Assembly (NCBI RefSeq): GCF_029525555.1
Contig: NZ_JAPDHZ010000003.1
Span: 1,178,001 to 1,242,000, forward strand
DNA from: Cohnella ginsengisoli
GTDB lineage: Bacteria > Bacillota > Bacilli > Paenibacillales > Paenibacillaceae
Direction of reading: 5' to 3'
Length of the DNA: 64,000 nucleotides
Shown: positions 53,564-62,011 of the stretch, one piece after another
How positions within the stretch are numbered: position 1 is the first letter of the stretch
Layout of the letters: every line of letters starts with the position of its first letter
The notes under the pieces: generated by a model
Told to the model about the DNA's origin: nothing
The model's input: the letters and a program-made list of their open reading frames with translations, nothing else
Databases searched by the model: none
Translations under genes and position numbers: made by a program

Positions 53564-56500
53564 TTAATGGATCAGATCGGCGGCCTGAAGCAGTCGGCGT
53601 ACGATCACGGCGGCTTCCGCGCGCGTGAGATTGGCTTCTGGATCAAGCTTGCCGCCCCGTCCCTTCAAGAGGTTCAGGTTTACAGCGCTAGCGATAGAGG
53701 AACGCGCCCAGCTTGGCACGTCGCCGCCATCGGCGAAGGCGCTCAGCGAACGATTCGCTTCATCCGTCGTCAGCGAGGCGTCCAGCTTGGCGATCGCACC
53801 CGCACGAATCAGCACGGCCACCGCTTCTTGACGCGTAATGTTCCGGTTCGGACGGTACGTCCCGTCGACATATCCGTCGATCAGGTCATAGTCGGCCGCA
53901 GCTTGAACGGCTCCCGCGTACCAGCTGCTTGACGCAACGTCCGAAAAACCGCCAGTATAGTTCTTCGGTTGAATCCCAAGCCCCCGCGTCACGATCGCCG
54001 CAAATTCCGCTCTCGTAATCGCCGCGTTAGGCATAAATTCCTTGTCGCTTACGCCTTCGATGATGAGACGTGAAGTCATGTCGTTCACTTCGGCGCTCGC
54101 CCAATGCGCGCTCACGTCCTCCATTGCGCGAGGATTGTAAATGACGGAATAGGTGCTGTTGGTCAAGCTGCTGATTTTCGCGTAATATTTGCCGTTCTCT
54201 TGTACGACGACCGTCGGCTCGTGATGCAGCGCTCCGTCGTCAGTCAGCACGACGCCCGTCGTGATGCCGCTTGGCGATACATCGTCCGGAATCGCGATTT
54301 TCCGTTCGACGTATCCGTTAAACTTGTTCACGGGAACGGTCTGCGAACCGTAGACAGCGGTAATCTCGAAGTCTACCGGATTTCCGATCGTTTGAAGTTG
54401 CCCGGTCTTCGCAGCCTCCCGCACTTGAGCCGTCTTATCGGCGGACGATGCGGAAATTTGAATGCGGATCGCCATATCCTGAAGGTTCGTGCCTGCACCA
54501 AGCTGCGCGGACAGTCCGCCGATATCGATCAGGGATGCCGGGATCGTATACGTGCCTTTGCCGGTTTGAATTTGAAGCTGCGCAGCGTTGGCCTCCAGCG
54601 CCTTGACCACGCTTCCGTTCAGCTCGCCGATGACGTCGTCGCTGCTACCGCCGACCGGAATGGTCAACAGCTTGTTGTTTTCCCGCGACAGCTTGTCCAG
54701 CACCTTCTGGTTGTCCAGCTTAACCGTCGTGACGGTACGGCCGCCTAGCGTTTGCTGCTGAGAAGTCGCCAGTTGATCCTGCTTCACGCCGTCTACCCAG
54801 ATCTCGACGCCCGGGTTCGCCGGTGTCGTCGACGAAGAAGGCAACTGCGGCGCATTGTTGACCGTTACGTTCGCTTCGGCCCGGTAATCGCCGTAAACGG
54901 CGGTAATGACCGTTTGACCGGCAGCGACCGCCGTCACCATTCCCGCAGCGTCAACCGTAGCGACTTCCGTATGGCTGGAGCTGTAGGCAACGCCGGCGCT
55001 CAGCACGAATGTGCTGTCATCGGCATAGACCGCGGTCGCTGCCGATTGGTGCGTGCTTCCGACATCCAGCGAATAATCGGAGCTATCAAGCGTAATGCCC
55101 GTTATGGCAGGAGGGAGCGGCGTGTCGCTGACCGTCACGGTCGCCTGAGCCTGATAATTGCCGTACTGGGCCGTGATCACCGCTTCGCCGGCCGCGACCG
55201 CCGTCACCATACCCGAAGCGTCAACCGTGGCGACTTCCGAATGGCTGGAGCTGTAGGTCACGCCGGAGCTCAGCGCCTTCGTACTTTCGTCGTCATAGAC
55301 GGCGGTCGCTGCCGATTGATGCGTCCCGCCGACGTTCAGCGAATAGGCGGCGCTATCCAATTTAATGCTCGTTATGGCGGCAGGGAGCCCCCATACCGCG
55401 CTGAGAACCTTCGTTTGGGTCATCACGATCGTGTCGCCGGGCGCATATTCGACAGTGGTACCGCCCTGCGAGCTCCAGCCTTTGAACACATATCCCGGTT
55501 TGGCCAGGTCGCCTTGATCGGCCACGATCGCGGTTTCGTTCGGCAGGTAACCTTCGGGCGTCGCCGCCAGGGACATGCCTGTGCCGCCGTTGCCGTCATA
55601 GACGAGAGCCGCTCTCAGCGTAGAGATATTGCCCGCTAAATAGTTGGTTCCGTAAACATAGCCGGCGCTGTCGCCCGCGACGTCAAAAATTTGATAGAGG
55701 TTAGATGCATTCGAAAGGATGCCGATCTCCGCCCAATCCCCGGAGCCGCCGCCGCTTTCGAGCTTCATGACTTTGGATAGGCCCTGGAGCCCTGCCATAT
55801 TCGCTGCCCATACGTTATCGTACCTGTCGATACCGATTCCGTAAGCCATAAACGGAATCGCAGCGCTCGGGGAAGACGAAGACGCAGGCGTAATATCCGT
55901 CCAATTCGTATCGCCCGCCGCCAGCTTGAGAACCTGATACGGACTCGTCGTGCCGCTGCTCTGGTTCATTTTCATATTGGTGATAAAGACGTCTCCCGCG
56001 CTGTCGACTGCGATATCGATCGGATAGGTGACAGCGCTCGTCGCGATATCCGTCCAAGTCGATTGGGCTTGATTCCATTTCCAAATGCGCGGCGTAACGG
56101 TCGATTGGGTGTCGGATTTGCCGTCGATCACATATACGTTGCCTTGCTTGTCTACGTCGACGCCCATGGCATACTTCAATCCCGGCGGCGTGATCGACTG
56201 CCAAGCGGTGGTATCGTGAGTCAACTTCAACAGTCTGGCTGTATTGGGGGTCGTGTTATTAGAAGTACCCATCGACCAAGTATTGTCGGCAACGTATACA
56301 TCGCCGGCGTCATTCACCGCGATGCCGATCGGCGTCGTCACGCCGGAATCGTAAGTAATATCGCTTGACGTTTGACCGTTATCCGACAGCTTCTCGATTT
56401 TGCCGGAATGAAGAGAGCTGACGCTGCCGAGGGATAACGGAGACCGTACTTTGGAGATATAAAAATGATCGGCATTGTCGATGTCCATAAACAACGGAAT

Positions 56501-56719
56501 GTAGATATCACCGGGATTCGCAGGAAGCTGAGGCGGATACAATTGATACGCGGGATCCGTATAATTCACCCACGTGAGAGAACCGGTGTAAGCCGGAGCC
56601 TGCGGCGTCGGTCTGGCATACGCTTTGCCGCCTCCCCATCCGGACGGCATCAGCAGCGTGACGGCCAGCAAGCTTGAAAGAATTCCCCATTTTTTCGATT
56701 GGTTCGTCATAGATTTCAT
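53564..56719 (-). CDS. SLH-anchored surface protein with beta-propeller and Big_2 domains
   Basis: 1051 aa, intact. Signal peptide about 1-35 (ILSSLLAVTLLMPSG ... KAYA). Residues 45-370 form NHL/SBBP-like propeller blades (GIAVNDAGDVYVADN, GVDVDKQGNVYVIDG, DIAVDSAGDVFITNM, GIGIDRYDNVWAANM). An InlB-type repeat (GYVFKGWSSQGG), then two near-identical Big_2 Ig domains (GVTYSSSHSEVATVDASGMV and GVAYSSSHTEVATVDAAGMV), a ~240-aa domain common before SLH modules, and three SLH domains from about 875 (DVSAHWASAEVND, DGYVDGTYRPNRNITRQEA, GGKLDPEANLTRAEAAV). Probably a cell-wall-bound sensor, adhesin or lectin-like scaffold; no catalytic motif seen. Confidence 0.88.
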   Translation of the reverse strand: MKSMTNQSKKWGILSSLLAVTLLMPSGWGGGKAYARPTPQAPAYTGSLTWVNYTDPAYQLYPPQLPANPGDIYIPLFMDIDNADHFYISKVRSPLSLGSVSSLHSGKIEKLSDNGQTSSDITYDSGVTTPIGIAVNDAGDVYVADNTWSMGTSNNTTPNTARLLKLTHDTTAWQSITPPGLKYAMGVDVDKQGNVYVIDGKSDTQSTVTPRIWKWNQAQSTWTDIATSAVTYPIDIAVDSAGDVFITNMKMNQSSGTTSPYQVLKLAAGDTNWTDITPASSSSPSAAIPFMAYGIGIDRYDNVWAANMAGLQGLSKVMKLESGGGSGDWAEIGILSNASNLYQIFDVAGDSAGYVYGTNYLAGNISTLRAALVYDGNGGTGMSLAATPEGYLPNETAIVADQGDLAKPGYVFKGWSSQGGTTVEYAPGDTIVMTQTKVLSAVWGLPAAITSIKLDSAAYSLNVGGTHQSAATAVYDDESTKALSSGVTYSSSHSEVATVDASGMVTAVAAGEAVITAQYGNYQAQATVTVSDTPLPPAITGITLDSSDYSLDVGSTHQSAATAVYADDSTFVLSAGVAYSSSHTEVATVDAAGMVTAVAAGQTVITAVYGDYRAEANVTVNNAPQLPSSSTTPANPGVEIWVDGVKQDQLATSQQQTLGGRTVTTVKLDNQKVLDKLSRENNKLLTIPVGGSSDDVIGELNGSVVKALEANAAQLQIQTGKGTYTIPASLIDIGGLSAQLGAGTNLQDMAIRIQISASSADKTAQVREAAKTGQLQTIGNPVDFEITAVYGSQTVPVNKFNGYVERKIAIPDDVSPSGITTGVVLTDDGALHHEPTVVVQENGKYYAKISSLTNSTYSVIYNPRAMEDVSAHWASAEVNDMTSRLIIEGVSDKEFMPNAAITRAEFAAIVTRGLGIQPKNYTGGFSDVASSSWYAGAVQAAADYDLIDGYVDGTYRPNRNITRQEAVAVLIRAGAIAKLDASLTTDEANRSLSAFADGGDVPSWARSSIASAVNLNLLKGRGGKLDPEANLTRAEAAVIVRRLLQAADLIH

Positions 56720-56753
56720 CGTTGTCTCCTTTTTTATTGAGCGATATCCTTCC

Positions 56754-57395
56754 TTAAATCAACCCGGAAGCTTGCAGAAGTCTTTGAATCACGGTGGCAA
56801 CCTCAGCCCTTGTAATAGATGCCTTCGGCGCAAGCAAGGCGGTACCACGTCCGGACACAAGACCGGCCTGCACGTTGTCTTGAACGCCGCTTCGCGCCCA
56901 GCCGGACACGTCTGACGCATCTTTATACGACCGAAGCATGGCATCGTCCGATTGCGCAGGCAGCTTCGCCCTCAGTCCGGTGATCGCCATCGCCCTGGAC
57001 ACAATCGCCATGGCCTCTTCCCGCGTAATCTCGTCGTTCGGCCGGAAGGTGCCGTCCTCGTAACCGCGAATCAGTTCATAAGCGGACGCCGCGTCGATCG
57101 CGCCGCCGAACCAATCCGATGCCTTCACGTCGGAGAATGCCGCCGTCCCGTTTTCCAACTTCAGACCCAATCCGCGTACAACAATAGCTGCAAACTCGGC
57201 TCGGGTAATCGCTCGATCGGGACTGAATCGCCCGTCTCCCGTACCGTCGATGACCATCCGCGAGCCCATGTCGTTAACGGCGGCTTTCGCCCAGTGATTC
57301 GCGACATCGGAAAATTCGAGCGGATGCCAAACGACCGCGTACGTGCTGTTGGTTAGGCTGTTGATTTTCCCATTGTACCGACCATCGACGAGCAC
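56754..57395 (-). pseudogene. 5'-truncated SLH-protein copy
   Basis: 213 codons with three SLH domains and the end of the pre-SLH domain. The homology to the neighbour at 53564-56719 begins abruptly: QWHVPTKIVLVDGRYNGKINSLTNS-like residues here match LHHEPTVVVQENGKYYAKISSLTNS there. Just upstream of the match there is an in-frame TGA, no start with a ribosome site (the only candidate is GTG 57395) and no signal peptide. It is the 3' end of an SLH-protein gene that has lost its front, probably after duplication. Protein product unlikely to be exported. Confidence 0.75.
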
Positions 57396-57410
57396 GATCT
57401 TGGTCGGTAC
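57375..57410. repeat. 10-bp inverted repeat at the truncation point
   Basis: GTACCGACCA (57375-57384) and TGGTCGGTAC (57401-57410), perfect arms with a 16-nt spacer, lie exactly where homology between the SLH copies starts. May be linked to the rearrangement. Confidence 0.6.
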
Positions 57411-57496
57411 GTGCCATTGTTTTGTTCACTCGCCTTCATGCTGATACATGCATAGGTCATTATAGCGGGAGCGATGTTGCAAAATTGTTGCAAAAC

Positions 57497-57530
57497 AAAA
57501 AAAAGGAACCCGCTTCGGTAAGCAGGTTCC
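57497..57530 (-). terminator. terminator of the hybrid kinase/response-regulator operon
   Basis: GGAACC-C-GCTT (57505-57515) pairs with AAGC-A-GGTTCC (57520-57530); a T8 run follows on the minus strand. Confidence 0.85.
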
Positions 57531-57544
57531 TCCATGCAATAGAG

Positions 57545-58675
57545 TCATTCAGTTAAGTCGCGAATAAACGCGGTCAGCGTGCCGCCCGGCAACGTCCCTA
57601 GTTCGGCACGGAGCAACTTGGCGTACCCCTCATAATAAGCGGCCGCGCGTTGGACGCCGCTGATGCGATGATGAAGCTTCAACGCCGACATCCGCAACGC
57701 TTCGTCGTAAGGGTCGTGTTCGATCAGCAGCTCGGCCAGCAGCAATGTCTTGAGCGGCTCCGTATCGGTTCGATCGTAATACGAGAGCAGCTTTTTCCCC
57801 AGGTGCAGAAAATACTGGCGATACTGCTTGCGGCAGGGCTCGCACCAGGCGCCGTCGAACGCTTGCAGGAACGGTCGGCTGCAGCGCTGAACGTGCTGTT
57901 CGATATGCGCCAGGTTGTCCGGCCCGGGCTCGACGGCGTCCAGCACGAACAGCTCCAATTCGACCGCGTCTACCCCCAGCTCCTCTTCGGGCAAGACCAG
58001 CCTGTAGCCGTTTTTCACAGAAGCCAGCGCCAGCGCCGAGCCGCCATCCCGTAAAGTCTTGTTGATTCTGCTCACCGTGCTTCGGAGATTGATGCCCGCC
58101 TTTTCCTCATTCTGGCTCGACCAGAGCGCCTCGAACAGATCCCACTTGCTGACTTCCTTCTCCCAGGGCTGAAGAAGCATATAAGCGAGCAGCTCCGCGC
58201 ACTTGGAAGTGACCCAGCGTACGGGCTCCGCACTTCCGTCCAAATAAAGCGCGAACTGCCCGAACAATTCTACGGCAACCGTCCGTTGCTCGCCGCCGTC
58301 TGCGGCGCCTGTGCGGTGCTGCCGCCTTTTTGCGACTCGTTCCAGCGAACGCCGCAAATCCTCTTCCATTACCGGCTTGAGCAAGTAGTCGAGCGCATTG
58401 ACCCGGAACGCATCGATGGCATATTGATTGTGGGCGGTAATAAACACGACCTCCATGTCGAGTTTGTCCGCATATAGCCGCTCCGCGATCTCAAGTCCGT
58501 TCAGCTCCGGCATTTCGATATCCAAAAAGAGTACGTCGGGCTGCAGCGCTCTGGCCATTCCGAGCGCCTCGTGCGGATTCGCGCAGCAGCCCAGCACCGC
58601 CACGCCGGCGCCGGCCAGCATCCGGTCGATCTGCTCCGCAACCAACGGCTCGTCGTCTACGATAACGGCTCTCAT
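57545..58675 (-). CDS. response regulator with winged-helix and BTAD (SARP-like) output
   Basis: 376 aa. ATG 58675 overlaps the TGA of the hybrid kinase by 4 nt. REC domain 1-120: AVIVDDEPLV, DVLFLDIEMPELNG (phospho-Asp), YLLKPVMEEDL. Then an OmpR/Trans_reg_C winged helix at about 140-230 (WVTSKCAELLAYMLLQPWEKEV, INLRSTVSRINKTL) and a bacterial transcriptional activator domain (BTAD, about 240-375; CEPCRKQYRQYFLHLGKKLL). The REC + SARP combination differs from the YesN type elsewhere in the window. Target unknown; the flanking SLH genes are candidates. Confidence 0.9.
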   Translation of the reverse strand: MRAVIVDDEPLVAEQIDRMLAGAGVAVLGCCANPHEALGMARALQPDVLFLDIEMPELNGLEIAERLYADKLDMEVVFITAHNQYAIDAFRVNALDYLLKPVMEEDLRRSLERVAKRRQHRTGAADGGEQRTVAVELFGQFALYLDGSAEPVRWVTSKCAELLAYMLLQPWEKEVSKWDLFEALWSSQNEEKAGINLRSTVSRINKTLRDGGSALALASVKNGYRLVLPEEELGVDAVELELFVLDAVEPGPDNLAHIEQHVQRCSRPFLQAFDGAWCEPCRKQYRQYFLHLGKKLLSYYDRTDTEPLKTLLLAELLIEHDPYDEALRMSALKLHHRISGVQRAAAYYEGYAKLLRAELGTLPGGTLTAFIRDLTE

Positions 58676-61600
58676 CGTCCTTCGCCCGCCTCTCCCCATG
58701 CATCTTCCTCTTCCGCCCTTGCGAGGGAAGGAATCAGGAAGGAGATCGTTGTTCCCTTGCCCTGCAAGCTCTCGATCCGCAAGCCTTGCCCATATTCATT
58801 CATCAGCCGCTTATGCACGTTGATCAAGCCGATGCTTCCATCCATCCGCTCCGGCTTCAGCATCCGATTCAACTGCTCGTCGGTCATGCCGACCCCGTCG
58901 TCCTGAACGGCAATTCGCACCCCCTCCCGCTCCACCTTCGCCCGAATGACCACCGTGCCTCCCGACAGCCGCTTCATAATGCCGTGGCGTATCGCGTTTT
59001 CAACGAGCGGCTGCAGGGTCAGTGCCGGAATCAGCGGCTCCGCCTGGACATCCGAATCCCACTCCACATGCAGACGTGCGCCGAAACGAGCCTTTTCCAA
59101 CTCGATGTAGGACTTGGTGAGCGACAATTCGCGCTTCAGGCTGACCTTGGCGTGACGGGGATCGAGATCGAAGCTGAGCCGCAAATAATTGCTGAACTCG
59201 CCCAGCAGCTTGCCCGCCCGCGCGCCGTCGTTGTAGCATAACGAGATGATGCCGCTGAGCGCGTTGTAGACAAAATGCGGTTTGATCTGCGATTGCAAAA
59301 ACAGCGTCTCCATGCGAATGGCCTGCTCGACCGCTCCCTTTAATTGAAGCAGCGTCTCGACCCGGGCCAGCAGCTCCTTGCCGCTGAACGGCTTCACCAG
59401 GAAGTCGTTGGCTCCCGCCTCGAAGCCCATCGCGACATCGGCCGGCGAGTTGCGCACCGTGAGCAGCAAGACGGGCAGCTTATAGAGCGGGTACTCCGCC
59501 CGAATGCGCCTGCACACCTCATACCCGGAGAGCTCGGGCATCATCACGTCGAGCAGAACGAGCGACAGATCGCCGCGATGCTGCCGGATCAGCTTAAGCG
59601 CGTCGGCTCCATTGTTCGCCGCGAGAAGGCGATACCGGCTGGGCGCAAACAACTCTTGAAGCACCTTGATGTTGGAGGCATCGTCATCCACCAGCAAGAT
59701 CTTTACCTTGCCGGATGGCACCGCCTCATGCGTCGGCGTCTCTTCAGTTGTCTTCGGGCTCATCCCGGCCGACGGCTGCAGCTCCGGACCGGCAGCGACT
59801 TGTGCCGCGGCCGCCCCCGTCTCCCGCTGCGCCGCATCCGCCTCCGGCAGCCGCAGCTCGAATGCGGATCCTTTTCCCGGCTCCGAGCGCTTCAGCGCCA
59901 GATCGCCTTTCATTTGCAGCGCAAGCGCCTTCGAGATCTTAAGTCCCAGGCCGGACGATTGGAATGCCGAACCCGCCGGTTCTCCTTCGCTTGCATAAGC
60001 GTCATTCTTGAAAAGCCCCTGCTGCCTCTCTTCGCTCATCCCGGCGCCGGTGTCCGCAAACGTCAGATGCAGCCAGCCCTCTCGAGACTCGGCGGCGATC
60101 GAGACGTTTCCTTGCTCCGTATATTTCAACGCATTGCCGACCAGATTCACGATAATCTGCTTCAGGCGGTCCTCGTCGGTGAACAGATAGTGGGTTCCCG
60201 GAGGCACCCGATTGATGAGCCGTACCTGATCGTTCTTGCGCATGTACTTAAGCGCTTCGAGCGTCCCCTGCACCGTGCCGCCGATATCGAAAAGCCGGTC
60301 GTGGAACGCCAGACTGCCGCGCTGCAAGCTCTGAAAATCGATAATATCGTTGACCAGCGTAGAAAGGCGGTTCGCCTGGCCGATAATGAAATCCAAATTT
60401 TCGCGATGCCGCTTCGTTAACCCCGCGCCGCTCTGATCGATGACAACCTGCGCCAAATTGATGATGCCGTGGAGCGGCGTCTTGAACTCATGCGACGTGT
60501 GGACGAGGAATTCGTCTTTCTGGCGGTCGTAGGCAATGAGCTGCTCGGCCAATCGCTCGTTGCGCACGAACGCCTCGCGAGCCCGGTCCGACATCAGGAA
60601 CGATTGCGATAGAACGAGCAGCAGCGGCGTGACGATCATGTAATACGGGTTGTCCAACGCCAACTGATAGCGGGTCTGCGCATACACCCAGCTGATAATA
60701 AGAAAAAATAATCCCGTCAAAATATAGTAAACCTGAACCCCGCTGTTCCGGTAACGGAAAATCCAGCGGATCACGAAAGCGAAGGCGGCGATATGAAGGG
60801 CGATCCCCAGCCAAAGAATATGAACTAAATAGGCGTTCGGAATGACGGTCAGCACGGCCAGAAACGCAATGGAAACCCGGCTCAGCCACTTGTATTCCCA
60901 GCCTCCCTTATAGTCCAGGTACAAATAGACATAGAGCGCAAACGACAGGATCGAAACGTAAGGCAGAATAAAAAGCATCTTCTGCAAAAATAGGAAGGAC
61001 ATCGCGGGAAACATGGACGCCATGACGATCTCGTTGTCGAAACTGAAGAACAACCCCAACGACAGGCAGAACAGACTGAAAAAGAGGAGATAAGGCTCCT
61101 TCCTCCATTGCTTGAACGTACCTGCGAAATAAATGCCGAATACGAGCATCGTGGTAATGACGATCATATCCGCAAGCCGCGCGTTATCTCGTCTGGCCCA
61201 TACATCGTCCATCAGACCGAATTCCGGCGCTTGCACCAGTCCGCCTTCCATGTAGCGGTAGCTGGCGATCTGAATGAGGATATCGACGGTACCGTTATCC
61301 GCTTTGATCGTACCGATAAACGGAAGGTTGCTCGGTACGAACCGGTCCGCCGACAGAGCGGGATTGCCGGTACCGCCAAGGTCCGCTCCGTTCATGTAGA
61401 CGCGGCTGGACAAGCGAATCTTTTTTGCCTCTGAAGCTATAAAAATTCGGGTCGCTCACCGCGATGCGCAGGCGATACGTCCCCGCGCCGTAACCGCTGC
61501 CGGAGGTGCCGGAACTTTTCCAGCCGCCCGGCACGCGAACGATTCGGCGCTCTGCCTCGAGTGCCTTGCCATTTGCGAGAAAGTCCTGCGGCGTCAGCAG

Positions 61601-61825
61601 CTTGTTCTCGTAAAACTCCCACTCTCCGCGCAGCGGCACGATCCCCTGCTTCGCAAAACTCCATTCCCTGGCGTCCAACACCCCTGCTCGCGCTTCGGGG
61701 TACTGAAACGTGGGTTTGAGCCACTCATAAATAAATAGCGATGACACGACGGTAAATACACCGATCATGCCGAGCAATACCGTCAATTGTTTTCGCATCG
61801 TAACCGTTTGCCGTCCCATTTTCAT
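58672..61825 (-). CDS. 7TM hybrid histidine kinase with two kinase cores and a receiver, frameshifted
   Basis: 1050 aa after removing one base from the T6 run at 61421-61426 (NFYSFRGKK joins IRLSSRVYMNG). Membrane segment at about 12-32, an extracellular jelly-roll (VRVPGGWKSSGT, YRLRIAVSDPN) of the 7TMR-DISM type, seven membrane segments about 175-390, HisKA (FLVHTSHEFKTPLHGIINLA), HATPase (NLVGNALKYTEQGN, GLGLKISKALA), a receiver (LLVDDDASN, LVLLDVMMPELSG), then a second LytS/YesM-type kinase (QSQIKPHFVYNALSGI, QPLVENAIRHGI, VQDDGVGM). Co-translated with the response regulator that follows. ATG 61825 and ATG 61819 are both possible starts. Confidence 0.88.
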
Positions 61826-61951
61826 ATTCCACCAAAGATACCCGCTTCTATTTTAACGTCTTATCGTTAATATTCGCCCAGATTCGACAATCCCCTTCCC
61901 TTTGTGCGATTTACCGACAATGCGACCCATTCATCTAAATTTTCGCTCCAC

Positions 61952-62002
61952 AAAAAATAGGGCATCCAGATGCCAGCATTCACTGGCTCTCTGGACAGCC
62001 CC
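61952..62002 (-). terminator. terminator of the RCC1/Fn3/SLH gene
   Basis: An imperfect hairpin of about 18 bp (CCAGATGCCAG ... CTGGCTCTCTGG, 61960-62002) followed by ATTTTTT on the minus strand, directly after the stop codon. Confidence 0.75.
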
Positions 62003-62011
62003 AATTCTTGC

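Noticed and set aside
57353..57535. 60-codon ORF upstream of the truncated SLH copy
   Set aside because: Out of frame with the SLH homology and without a ribosome site; it reads through the terminator hairpin of the neighbouring operon.
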